Of a stretch of 9,449 nucleotides of DNA, positions 1 through 6,344 are shown in pieces. Source of the stretch: JAOUEE01 sp051011595. GTDB lineage: Bacteria; Actinomycetota; Acidimicrobiia; Acidimicrobiales; SHLQ01. Numbering within the stretch: the first letter of the stretch is position 1; each line of letters begins with the position of its first letter. Position numbers and translations under genes: made by a program. The stretch spans positions 1 to 9,449 of the forward strand of contig JBPCTQ010000024.1 in the NCBI GenBank assembly GCA_051011595.1, read 5' to 3'. The notes below the pieces were generated by a model. It ran no database searches, was not told the origin of the DNA, and saw nothing but the letters and a program-made list of their open reading frames with translations.

Positions 1-2
1 CG

Positions 3-1712
3 TCAGCTGTCGGCGGTCTCGTCGGCCCCCGACACGGTGGCCCCGAGGGGATCGATGGCGAAGACCCGTCCCACTCCGGCGCCGCTGGGGCACGAGTAGG
101 TCCACACCTCGGCCACATCGAGGACGGTGTCACCGTCGCCGTTCCCCGTCCGAGTCGGCTCACATCCGGGAGCCGACACGGCGATGCTGTCGAGGGCGAC
201 ATCGCCGCTGTTGGTGACCGTCCACGTGACCTCCGCCCCTTCGGTGCGCTCCATCGTCACCATCGGATCGATGACCTCGATTTCGATCGTGGTGACCGAA
301 CGACCGGGAAGGCCGTCGGCTGTTCCGGCGACGACCACCTCGATCAGCCCTTCGTCGTACTGACGGGCGGCACACGTCAACAGCCAGAGCTCGCCGGCAT
401 TGAGCACACCATCACCGTCGGTGGCGAACACCGCATCGGCGAGGGCGGCGCCCTGATCGGTGTCGCCGGCGGCGTAGGTGGCGAGCGGACAACCCGTGGT
501 GGAGACATCGGTCAGCGTGGCCTGGGGCAGGTCGGTCGTGACGAGGATGTTGACCGTCACCGAACCCAGTCGGTAGCCGGTTTCCACCGCCGGTTCGGCC
601 GCGATGCTGAACACCGAGGCGTCGTCGACGTTGGTGACCTCCGACGTCTCGAGTTCGTCGGAACTGAAGGGTCCAGCCCACTCCAGCGTGGCCCGCTGGC
701 ACAGATCCTGCTGGTCGTCGTTGTTGCACGGGCCTTGATCTCGGCCCCAGAACGTGACCGCCGAGGCGTCGACCAGAACGGTGCCGTTGATGGTGACCGA
801 CTCTCCCGGATTGAGGAAGCCCAGGTCACATTCCAGCCGGCCACCGCGGGTGCGGCAGGTGGTGGCGAAGCCGGTGGTGTCGGCCACGCGGGCGCCGGTG
901 ACGGTGGCGCCGGCGTCGATCGACGCCACCAGGTTCACCCCGTTGAGAACGGCGCTGGTGTTGTTGGTGGCCGTGTAGCTGGTGGTGAACGAATCGCCCA
1001 GGGGAGCCGCTTCGGTGCCATCGTCGATCACGAGGTTGGGCTCGCCGGCCGCGGTGGCGGGCAGGCCCAGGCTGGCCCGCTCGGCTCGGGTGACCGGGTC
1101 GGCCACGGTGTCGGCCCCCGCGGTGACGGCCAACGACATCTGCCGGCTCGGTTCCTCACCCCGGCGCAGCTCGACCCACAGCTGAATGACCACCGACTCC
1201 GATGGTGGCATCGACGTGAGCTCGATCTGGCCCGCAGCTTCGGCCCCCGATGCATCCACCCACGTCATGACCACACCGTCGGCGGTGGTGGCCGGGTCCG
1301 CGGTGGACAAGAATCCACATCGAAGCCGTGGCTCGAAGGCGTCGGAGAATCGCAGAACGAAACGGCCGTTGTCGGGAGCGCCGTCCGCCGTGGTGACACG
1401 GAGGTTGTACGCGACCAGCTGGCCGGCGCCGAAGGCCGACCGTTCGGCCGGTGGAGTGGAGTCGGCGAACGAACTCCCCGCGAGGGGCGACGTTGCCTGC
1501 TCGGTGGTCGGGCAGTCGACCAGGCCCGGCGCCACCCGGTTCTCGTCGGTGGGGGAGACGAGCCCGATGGCCACGGTGAAGTCGGGGTCGGCCGAGTCGC
1601 GGGTGAGGAGATAGGCGGCCATGCCGGCGATGGCGAGGACCAAGGCGACGATTGCCGCCGTGATGGCCGTGCGCCGAACGAATGGGTCAGAAGTGAGTGA
1701 CGAATCGGTCAT
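3..1712 (-). CDS. Membrane-anchored extracellular protein with DUF11-like repeat modules
   Basis: Encodes 569 residues, complete at both ends (TGA at 3-5). An N-terminal cytoplasmic stretch with an Arg pair (R13-R14) is followed by one hydrophobic segment at about 15-36, so the rest should lie outside the membrane as an anchored or signal-cleaved protein. The exterior is Thr/Val/Asp-rich and looks all-beta. Residues about 224-315 resemble a DUF11-type module (a 'TATNNTS..LNGV' stretch, then 'LNPGESVTINGTV'). Two later modules, about 363-480 and 483-560, share a DGD...L..E.W...C signature (431-447 and 523-541) seen in surface-protein repeat domains and possibly Ca-binding. No sortase signal or second membrane segment is seen at the C-terminus. 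The ATG at 1712 is chosen because the membrane segment follows at the usual distance; a GTG at 1772 would add 20 residues and has a GGGAGG-like site upstream. The ligand and role are unknown; adhesion or envelope structure is a guess. It is transcribed away from the glycan locus. Confidence 0.8.
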   Translation of the reverse strand: MTDSSLTSDPFVRRTAITAAIVALVLAIAGMAAYLLTRDSADPDFTVAIGLVSPTDENRVAPGLVDCPTTEQATSPLAGSSFADSTPPAERSAFGAGQLVAYNLRVTTADGAPDNGRFVLRFSDAFEPRLRCGFLSTADPATTADGVVMTWVDASGAEAAGQIELTSMPPSESVVIQLWVELRRGEEPSRQMSLAVTAGADTVADPVTRAERASLGLPATAAGEPNLVIDDGTEAAPLGDSFTTSYTATNNTSAVLNGVNLVASIDAGATVTGARVADTTGFATTCRTRGGRLECDLGFLNPGESVTINGTVLVDASAVTFWGRDQGPCNNDDQQDLCQRATLEWAGPFSSDELETSEVTNVDDASVFSIAAEPAVETGYRLGSVTVNILVTTDLPQATLTDVSTTGCPLATYAAGDTDQGAALADAVFATDGDGVLNAGELWLLTCAARQYDEGLIEVVVAGTADGLPGRSVTTIEIEVIDPMVTMERTEGAEVTWTVTNSGDVALDSIAVSAPGCEPTRTGNGDGDTVLDVAEVWTYSCPSGAGVGRVFAIDPLGATVSGADETADS

Positions 1713-1734
1713 CGAGGGTGCCCGCAGGAGTGGG

Positions 1735-1740
1735 AGTGTA
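1735..1740 (-). promoter_or_regulatory. Possible -10 element for the surface-protein gene
   Basis: The minus strand reads TACACT here, a good fit to the actinobacterial TAnnnT -10 pattern, 22 bases before the ATG at 1712. No clear -35 hexamer lies 16-19 bases upstream. If real, it supports the ATG at 1712 over the upstream GTG at 1772, which would lie before the transcription start. Confidence 0.3.
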
Positions 1741-1780
1741 CCGGGGAGGTCATCGGTTCCTTTCGCGGGCACGGGGCCGA

Positions 1781-1786
1781 TACCCT
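1781..1786 (+). promoter_or_regulatory. Possible -10 element for the small protein and hydrolase genes
   Basis: The plus strand reads TACCCT, a TAnnnT match, in the short divergent spacer. It would place transcription start near 1793, ahead of a ribosome binding site at about 1804-1812 (GGAGAAGG) and the ATG at 1814. The -35 region (around 1758-1763, TCCTTT) is poor, so this rests on position and one hexamer. Confidence 0.25.
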
Positions 1787-1813
1787 CCCGGACAGCGTCG
1801 ACACGGAGAAGGT

Positions 1814-2005
1814 ATGGACCGACCGACCAAGTTCGAGGAACACCGCTGGCTGGGCGACAAGCGCACCCAGGTGGTGTACGACGTCGACGCCGTCGAGGAC
1901 GAGAGTGTCATCGAAGAGCTGATGGCGTCCGAGCAATACCTGTGTTTCGGGCCGGATTCGTTGGCCGAAGCCCGCAACCGCGGGTACCGACATCATCAGG
2001 CCTGA
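1814..2005 (+). CDS. Small hypothetical protein, 63 residues
   Basis: A short complete gene with a good ribosome binding site (GGAGAAGG at 1805-1812) just before its ATG. The product is acidic, soluble and lacks a signal or membrane segment. Its N-terminal third is basic and aromatic (KFEEHRWLGDKRTQVVYDVD), its middle acidic (DAVEDESVIEEL), and it ends in EARNRGYRHHQA. The single Cys (in YLCFGPD) gives no metal-site pattern. An uncommon, well-spread composition and a strong start site argue for a real gene rather than a chance ORF. Only 6 bases separate its stop from the hydrolase gene, so the two are probably co-transcribed. It resembles small conserved actinobacterial proteins of unknown function, from memory only; I assign no function. 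Confidence 0.7.
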   Translation: MDRPTKFEEHRWLGDKRTQVVYDVDAVEDESVIEELMASEQYLCFGPDSLAEARNRGYRHHQA

Positions 2006-2011
2006 TCGGCG

Positions 2012-2779
2012 GTGGTGACCGAAATCGCCATCGACAGTGACGGGTTGGCCCTGCAGGCCCATGTGGCCCGGCCGGCCACCGCGGGCGACTATGCCGCGCC
2101 GGCGTTGGTGCTCACCCACGGGTTCCCGTCGGCCCCCGGGGGCGGCGCCAACTCCTACAGCGGCTTTCCGGCGCTGGTGGAGCGGGTGGCCACCACCATG
2201 GGCTGGGTGGCGGCGAGCTTCCAGTTCCGGGGTTGTGGTGGCTCCGAGGGCGACTTCTCGTTGTCGGGCTGGATGGACGACATCGCCAACGTGGTGGCCT
2301 CGGTGCGGGCCTCGGAGACCATCGGTGGTGTGTGGCTGGCCGGTTTCGGCACCGGAGGCAGCCTGGCGGTCTGTGCCGGTGCCGCCGATCCCGACATCCG
2401 GGGTGTGGCCGCGGTTGCGGCTCCGGCCGATTTCGCCGATTGGGCCGGGGCGCCTCGCCAGTTGCTCGAGCACGCCCGCGAAGTGGGCACGATCCGCACG
2501 GCCGACTATCCCGAGTCCTTCGACGAGTGGTCGGCCGGGCTGTCGAGTCACCGCGCCGAGTCGTCGGCCGCGCAGCTGGCCCCCCGGCCCTTGCTGGTGA
2601 TGCACGGCAGCAACGACGACCTGGTTCCCCAGCTCGATGCGCGGGCGGTGGCCGAAGCCCATGGTTCCGCCGATCTCCGCATCATCTCCGGCGCGGGCCA
2701 TCGGCTGCGTCACGACCCGCGAGCCATAGCGGTGTTGTTGGGTTGGCTGGAGCGACAAAGACATCGTGCGGTGGTGTGA
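2012..2779 (+). CDS. Alpha/beta-hydrolase-fold protein with Gly at the nucleophile position
   Basis: Encodes 255 residues, a normal size for a single-domain alpha/beta hydrolase without signal peptide, hence cytoplasmic. Visible landmarks are an oxyanion-loop HGFP (36-39), the strand-turn RGCGGSEG (73-80), a nucleophile-elbow-like GFGTGG (111-116), an acid-loop HGSNDDLVP (198-206, D202 as likely acid) and GAGH with H230 as likely catalytic His. Canonical members have Gly-x-Ser-x-Gly at the elbow; here the middle residue is Gly113 (GGC at 2348-2350), so an ordinary Ser-nucleophile esterase mechanism is not expected. The sequence resembles dienelactone-hydrolase/acyl-peptidase-like serine hydrolases in general layout. 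The start is GTG at 2012 or the adjacent GTG at 2015, without a strong ribosome site; translation may be coupled to the small gene 6 bases upstream. The substrate is unknown and it may be non-catalytic or use another residue. Confidence 0.85.
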   Translation: MVTEIAIDSDGLALQAHVARPATAGDYAAPALVLTHGFPSAPGGGANSYSGFPALVERVATTMGWVAASFQFRGCGGSEGDFSLSGWMDDIANVVASVRASETIGGVWLAGFGTGGSLAVCAGAADPDIRGVAAVAAPADFADWAGAPRQLLEHAREVGTIRTADYPESFDEWSAGLSSHRAESSAAQLAPRPLLVMHGSNDDLVPQLDARAVAEAHGSADLRIISGAGHRLRHDPRAIAVLLGWLERQRHRAVV

Positions 2780-2820
2780 GGGGACGGTGTTGATCCTGTC
2801 GGCGGCCAACCCCGACATCC

Positions 2821-2828
2821 AAGGGGAT
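2821..2828 (+). promoter_or_regulatory. Ribosome binding site choosing the GTG start of the phosphatase
   Basis: AAGGGGAT lies about six bases ahead of the GTG at 2834. The alternative in-frame ATG at 2858 has no purine-rich site before it, so the GTG start is preferred even though the first 20 residues are not part of the phosphatase fold. Confidence 0.55.
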
Positions 2829-2833
2829 CTCCC

Positions 2834-3433
2834 GTGACACCAGTATCCTCTGCGGCGATGTCCGGGCCCGAGATCGATCCTCCCACCAGCACCGGCGTGT
2901 TGGTCATCTGCACCGCCAACATCTGCCGATCCCCGGTGGCGGCGCAGATGGTTCGCGACCGCGGCGCGGCCCGAGGGCTCAACTTGTCGGTCGGGAGCGC
3001 CGGGTTCCTCGAAGACGGCCGGCCGGCCGACGCCACCATGGCCGCGCTGGCCCTGGGTCGAGGAACCAATGTGGGCGATCATCGCAGCCGCGTCATCGAT
3101 GAGGAACGACTCCGTGGCGCCGACGTCGTGGTCACCATGGAGCGGCGTCATGCCCGCGAGCTGGTGGTGATGGCTCCTGATGTGGGCCACCGGATCCACA
3201 CCCTGCTGGGCCTGATCGAAGCGGGCCGGTTCCAACCGGTACAGGGCAACCTCGACGAGTGGTTGGGTGCGCTCACCGAAGGCCGCCAGGCCGCGGATCT
3301 CATGGGCGACCGCGGCCCCGATCACGTGCCCGATCCGCACGGTCGGGCCAAACGCCACTATCGGAACTGCCTCGACACCCTCGACGAAGCGGTGGAGGAT
3401 CTGGTCGAACTCCTCTCTCCGTTCGCCCACTGA
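2834..3433 (+). CDS. Low-molecular-weight protein tyrosine phosphatase
   Basis: Encodes 199 residues that would dephosphorylate phosphotyrosine on proteins in the cytoplasm. The phosphate loop is VICTANICRSP, with the nucleophile C26 and R32 in the CX5R(S) pattern. The general-acid loop is VPDPHG with D167 near the C-terminus, as in the family. It is longer than the usual 140-160 residues: about 20 variable residues precede the first strand, and a longer stretch lies between about 135 and 165. In the phosphate loop Ala28 replaces the Gly common in the xGNxCRS motif. Phosphatases of this kind (Wzb/EpsB-like) often sit in capsule and exopolysaccharide loci, where they counter a tyrosine autokinase that controls chain length or export. 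No kinase is in this window. The gene stands 118 bases upstream of the initiating sugar transferase on the same strand, which supports the glycan link. An arsenate reductase of the same fold is the alternative, but lacks support here. Confidence 0.9.
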   Translation: MTPVSSAAMSGPEIDPPTSTGVLVICTANICRSPVAAQMVRDRGAARGLNLSVGSAGFLEDGRPADATMAALALGRGTNVGDHRSRVIDEERLRGADVVVTMERRHARELVVMAPDVGHRIHTLLGLIEAGRFQPVQGNLDEWLGALTEGRQAADLMGDRGPDHVPDPHGRAKRHYRNCLDTLDEAVEDLVELLSPFAH

Positions 3434-3462
3434 GCGCGGTCGTGGTGTTCCAGCAGCGGAGT

Positions 3463-3492
3463 TTGACAGTCGGTCGGCGAACCTTCCACCAT
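3463..3492 (+). promoter_or_regulatory. Possible promoter before the initiating sugar transferase
   Basis: A perfect TTGACA (3463-3468) is followed after 18 bases by CACCAT (3487-3492), a weak -10. It lies in the 118-base gap after the phosphatase gene and would leave a leader of about 50 bases before the ATG at 3552. The perfect -35 hexamer is notable in such GC-rich DNA, but the poor -10 keeps this tentative. Confidence 0.3.
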
Positions 3493-3551
3493 TGTCTTCG
3501 GACCGAGACGGCCCGCGACCAGATGATGATCTCTCCTGTACCAACGGTTTC

Positions 3552-4256
3552 ATGACCGCTTCGTCGCCGTTCCAAGACGCTCCCGTGCCCGAGGAGAACA
3601 CCTGGTCAGAAGGCCGGGCTCGAACACTCCGCGTGGTGCCTGATCACGTGCGCCGGGTCCGACCCTATGAACGATGGGTAAAACGGGGGTTCGACTTCGT
3701 TGGTGGGCTTGTGCTGTTGGTGCTGCTCAGTCCGGTGCTGATGGTCACCGCCATCGCCGTGCGGATCCGGCTGGGATCCCCGGTCTTCTTCAAACAGGTA
3801 CGCATCGGCCAGGACGGAGAACCGTTCGAGGTCCTCAAGTTCCGCAGCATGCGCCAGGATCGGCGCCAGCACGGCGGCCAATTCAGCGGCCACGATCGTC
3901 GTCGGGTGCACAAGACCAACGACGACCCTCGGCACACTTCGCTGGGGCGTCGCATCCGCAAGACGAGCCTCGACGAGTTGCCGCAGCTGCTCAACGTCGT
4001 GCGGGGCGAGATGAGCCTGGTGGGGCCGCGGCCCGAACTGGCCCACATCGCCGAGCAACACGACCTGGTCGACCATCCCCGGCACCAGGTTCGTCCCGGC
4101 ATGACCGGTTTGTGGCAGGTCTCACCCGATCGTCAGGGAATGCTCTACGAGAACGTCGACAAAGACCTCGAGTACGTCGAGCACATCACCCTCGTCGGCG
4201 ATGTGAAGATCCTGTTCCGCACGCTGGGCGCCGTCGGCCGCGGCAGCGGAAGCTAG
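3552..4256 (+). CDS. Membrane sugar-phosphate transferase starting the glycan (PglC/WcaJ-type)
   Basis: Encodes 234 residues of the bacterial sugar transferase family (monotopic phosphoglycosyl transferase). It would move a sugar-1-phosphate from a nucleotide sugar to undecaprenyl phosphate at the inner membrane face, the first step of polysaccharide repeat-unit assembly. Seen in order: a variable N-terminus (1-40), KRGFDF at 44-49 leading to one hydrophobic re-entrant segment (about 50-70) with the helix-breaking Ser60-Pro61, FFKQVRIG (79-86), KFRSM (96-100), an Arg/His-rich stretch (101-121), the catalytic Asp141-Glu142 dyad in SLDELPQL, SLVGPRPE (155-162) and PGMTGLWQVS (182-191). The large multi-span N-terminal part of WbaP/WcaJ proteins is absent, so this is the short form. 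The ATG at 3552 has no clear ribosome site; no better start was found, because the upstream reading frame stays open into the phosphatase gene. Its stop lies one base from the stop of the convergent glycosyltransferase. The sugar specificity cannot be read from sequence. Confidence 0.93.
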   Translation: MTASSPFQDAPVPEENTWSEGRARTLRVVPDHVRRVRPYERWVKRGFDFVGGLVLLVLLSPVLMVTAIAVRIRLGSPVFFKQVRIGQDGEPFEVLKFRSMRQDRRQHGGQFSGHDRRRVHKTNDDPRHTSLGRRIRKTSLDELPQLLNVVRGEMSLVGPRPELAHIAEQHDLVDHPRHQVRPGMTGLWQVSPDRQGMLYENVDKDLEYVEHITLVGDVKILFRTLGAVGRGSGS

Positions 4257-4257
4257 A

Positions 4258-5064
4258 TCAGCCGTAACGAAGCGGACTCGGCGACACCGGGAGCCGCTGC
4301 GGATCGTAGGACACCAACCCCAGGCGCTGGCCGAGGACCTTCGACAGATACCGGCCGTTGAGCACGGTGTACCGATGCCAGAGGCGTTTGGGATCCTGTC
4401 CCAGCCGGTACGCCCACTGCATACCCACCCGCTGGACCCAGTCCGGTGGCTCCTTGAGCACACCGGCGTGGTAGTCGAAGGCGGCTCCGACGGCCAGGAC
4501 GGGCATGTCGAGCAGGTCACGGTACTCGTAGGCGAAGACCTCCTGGCGAGGGCAACCCAGCCCGGCGAAGGTGATGCGGGCCCCTGACTCCTTGATGCGG
4601 GCCGCGATCTCGAGCTGTTCGTCGGCGCTGGTGGGCCCGAAGCGCGACGGCTCGGATCCGGCGATCTGCAGGCCCGGGTAGGTCCTGGTGAGGTTGGTGG
4701 CCAGGAGCTCGAGCACATCGGCTGTGCTGCCGTAGAAGAACACCGGGAGCTGTTGGTCGCGTGCCATCTCGCACACCCGGAGGGTCAGCTCAGGGCCGTA
4801 GACCCGGTCGGGGAGGGCGGGCCCGCCGGTCCAGCGGACGGCCCAGCGCACCGGTTGACCGTCGGGTGTGACCAGATCTAGGTGATTGAGCCGGTAGCGG
4901 TGTTCGTCATCGTCGACCCCCGACATCACACCGTGTACGGCCAACGCCGACACGCTGTAGCCGTGTCCGTCGATGGCCGCGTCGCGGATTCGCATCACCG
5001 AGGCGTCGTAATCGACGGCATCGACGAGGACCCCGAGCACATTCTGTTTTCCGTTGTCGATCAT
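4258..5064 (-). CDS. WecG/TagA/CpsF-family glycosyltransferase (GT26)
   Basis: Encodes 268 residues. Members transfer ManNAc, ManNAcA or another sugar onto a polyprenyl-linked first sugar, i.e. the second step after a PglC/WecA-type enzyme, at the cytoplasmic membrane face. Visible family landmarks: VLGVLVDAVDYDASV (9-23), TPDGQPVRWA (66-75) whose D68 matches the position of the catalytic Asp in TagA by inference, RVYGPELTLRVCE (87-99), FFYGST (109-114), the GLGCPRQE loop (168-175), and a Trp/Arg-rich C-terminal part (from about 200) like the membrane-attaching tail of the family. The ATG at 5064 is chosen because the family fold starts a few residues later and GGCAGGGCGG precedes it. The frame stays open upstream and an alternative GTG at 5286 would add 74 residues with a hydrophobic segment. 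Convergent with the sugar transferase, with a single base between stops, and divergent from the epimerase. Donor sugar unknown. Confidence 0.92.
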   Translation of the reverse strand: MIDNGKQNVLGVLVDAVDYDASVMRIRDAAIDGHGYSVSALAVHGVMSGVDDDEHRYRLNHLDLVTPDGQPVRWAVRWTGGPALPDRVYGPELTLRVCEMARDQQLPVFFYGSTADVLELLATNLTRTYPGLQIAGSEPSRFGPTSADEQLEIAARIKESGARITFAGLGCPRQEVFAYEYRDLLDMPVLAVGAAFDYHAGVLKEPPDWVQRVGMQWAYRLGQDPKRLWHRYTVLNGRYLSKVLGQRLGLVSYDPQRLPVSPSPLRYG

Positions 5065-5298
5065 CCGCCCTGCCGGGGTCCGGTGGGTGTCATGGTGCCG
5101 CGAAAGGTTGCCTCGCCGAACCTCAGAGGCTACCGACTGCACCTTCGAGCGACGAGTCACCTGCGGATTTCCCCTTATTGGGGGTGCTGGTCGATCCGGC
5201 CAGACCTTGTACATTGTGGGGTTGAGAACGGCGACGGTGATCGCCCCGAGAATGCAGGCGAGTGTGCAGAACGACCACCACGACACCCCCGATGTCCC
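5065..5298. other. Divergent spacer between glycosyltransferase and epimerase genes
   Basis: This 234-base stretch should hold the start signals for both flanking genes, but I find no convincing -35/-10 pair on either strand. It holds a small GC inverted repeat, CCCC-TTATT-GGGG (5171-5183), too short for a certain hairpin, and an AT-richer patch with the 6-base palindrome TGTACA (5208-5213) that could be an operator or promoter part. The minus-strand frame continuous with the glycosyltransferase is open through the whole spacer and encodes a hydrophobic stretch near its far end. No terminator is seen. Confidence 0.5.
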
Positions 5299-6339
5299 AT
5301 GAAGGTGCTCGTCACCGGTTCCAGCGGTCTCATTGGCAGCGAAGCTGTTCGTTTCTACGACGAACGTGGTGCCGATGTCATCGGACTCGACAACAACCTG
5401 CGGGCCACCTTCTTCGGTGAGGGGGGTGACACCACCTGGAATCGGGATCGGCTGCTGGCCGAGACCAGCCGTTTCCGCCACGTCGACCTCGACATCAGGG
5501 ATCGGGACGGAATCGATTCGTTGTTCACCGAGGTTCGTCCCGACATGGTGGTGCACTGTGCCGCCCAGCCGTCTCACGACAAGGCGGCCGAGATTCCACT
5601 GCTCGACTTCGACGTCAACGCGGTGGGCACCATCAACATGCTCGAGGCCGCTCGCAACCACTGCCGTGAATCGCCGTTCATCCACGTCAGCACCAACAAG
5701 GTCTACGGCGATGGTCCCAATCACCTCGAGCTCACCGAACACGACACCCGCTACGACTTCGCCGACCCGGCCTACGCCGACGGGATCGCCGAGGACTTCC
5801 CGATCGACCAGTCCCTGCACTCGTTGTTCGGAGCCTCGAAGCTGGCCGGCGACGTGGTGGCCCAGGAGTACGGCCGCTACTTCGACATGCCGGTCGGGAT
5901 CTTCCGGGGCGGGTGTCTCACCGGCCCGGCCCACTCGGGAGTGGAGCTCCACGGCTTCTTGTCGTATCTGATCAACACGTCGGTGCGCGGTCGGCGCTAC
6001 CGGGTCTTCGGATACAAGGGCAAACAGGTCCGCGACAACATCCACAGCCACGATGTGTTGTTGGCGTTCGAAGAGTTCCGCAAGGCTCCCCGCCCGGGTG
6101 AGGTGTACAACCTCGGCGGTGGTCGGGAGAACTCGGTGTCGATGACCGAGGCCTTCCAGCGAGTCGAGAGCCTCATCGGTACCAAGATCGAATACGACTA
6201 CGTCGACGATGCCCGCATCGGCGACCACATCTGTTACTACAGCGACCTCACCAAGCTGCGGGCCCACTATCCCGACTGGGAGATCACCCGGAGTCTGGAC
6301 GACATCTTCAAGGAGCTCGTCGAGGCCGCTCAGGCCTGA
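5299..6339 (+). CDS. NAD-dependent sugar-nucleotide epimerase, CDP-paratose/tyvelose epimerase-like
   Basis: Encodes 346 residues of the extended short-chain dehydrogenase family, which reshape nucleotide sugars in the cytoplasm with bound NAD. The Rossmann loop is TGSSGLIG (6-13, GxxGxxG) and the adenosine-ribose end is LDNNLRA (30-36). STNKVYGD (131-138), the following ELTEHDTRY (144-152) and GKQVRDNIHSHD (241-252) resemble the CDP-paratose 2-epimerase (RfbE/TyvE) branch more than UDP-glucose 4-epimerases. The usual catalytic YxxxK is SLFGASK here, with Phe177 and Lys181, so the Tyr is missing. A C-terminal substrate domain ends in YSDLTKLRAHYPDWE. The true substrate is uncertain, and 2-epimerisation of a CDP-dideoxyhexose is only a family-based guess. 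The MKVLVTG start is canonical, yet no Shine-Dalgarno site precedes it, suggesting a leaderless or weak start. It is the first gene of a tight three-gene run, with 5 bases before the next gene. Confidence 0.9.
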   Translation: MKVLVTGSSGLIGSEAVRFYDERGADVIGLDNNLRATFFGEGGDTTWNRDRLLAETSRFRHVDLDIRDRDGIDSLFTEVRPDMVVHCAAQPSHDKAAEIPLLDFDVNAVGTINMLEAARNHCRESPFIHVSTNKVYGDGPNHLELTEHDTRYDFADPAYADGIAEDFPIDQSLHSLFGASKLAGDVVAQEYGRYFDMPVGIFRGGCLTGPAHSGVELHGFLSYLINTSVRGRRYRVFGYKGKQVRDNIHSHDVLLAFEEFRKAPRPGEVYNLGGGRENSVSMTEAFQRVESLIGTKIEYDYVDDARIGDHICYYSDLTKLRAHYPDWEITRSLDDIFKELVEAAQA

Positions 6340-6344
6340 CCACG

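Noticed and set aside
735..1700. A 321-residue plus-strand open frame
   Set aside because: It is antisense to the surface-protein gene, Gly/Arg/Val-rich with no motif, while the minus-strand frame has a membrane segment and repeated modules.
1709..3601. A 630-residue minus-strand open frame
   Set aside because: It is antisense to the small protein, hydrolase and phosphatase genes, all of which have recognisable products. Its own sequence is rich in Arg, Gly and His with no domain, typical of a shadow frame in GC-rich DNA.
5171..5183. CCCC-TTATT-GGGG as a terminator
   Set aside because: A four-base stem without a following T-run is too short, and no gene ends next to it.
4882..5298. Plus-strand N-terminal extension of the epimerase, continuous with the epimerase frame
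   Set aside because: It overlaps the antisense of the GT26 gene and the Rossmann fold begins at once at the ATG at 5299, so the longer start is unlikely.
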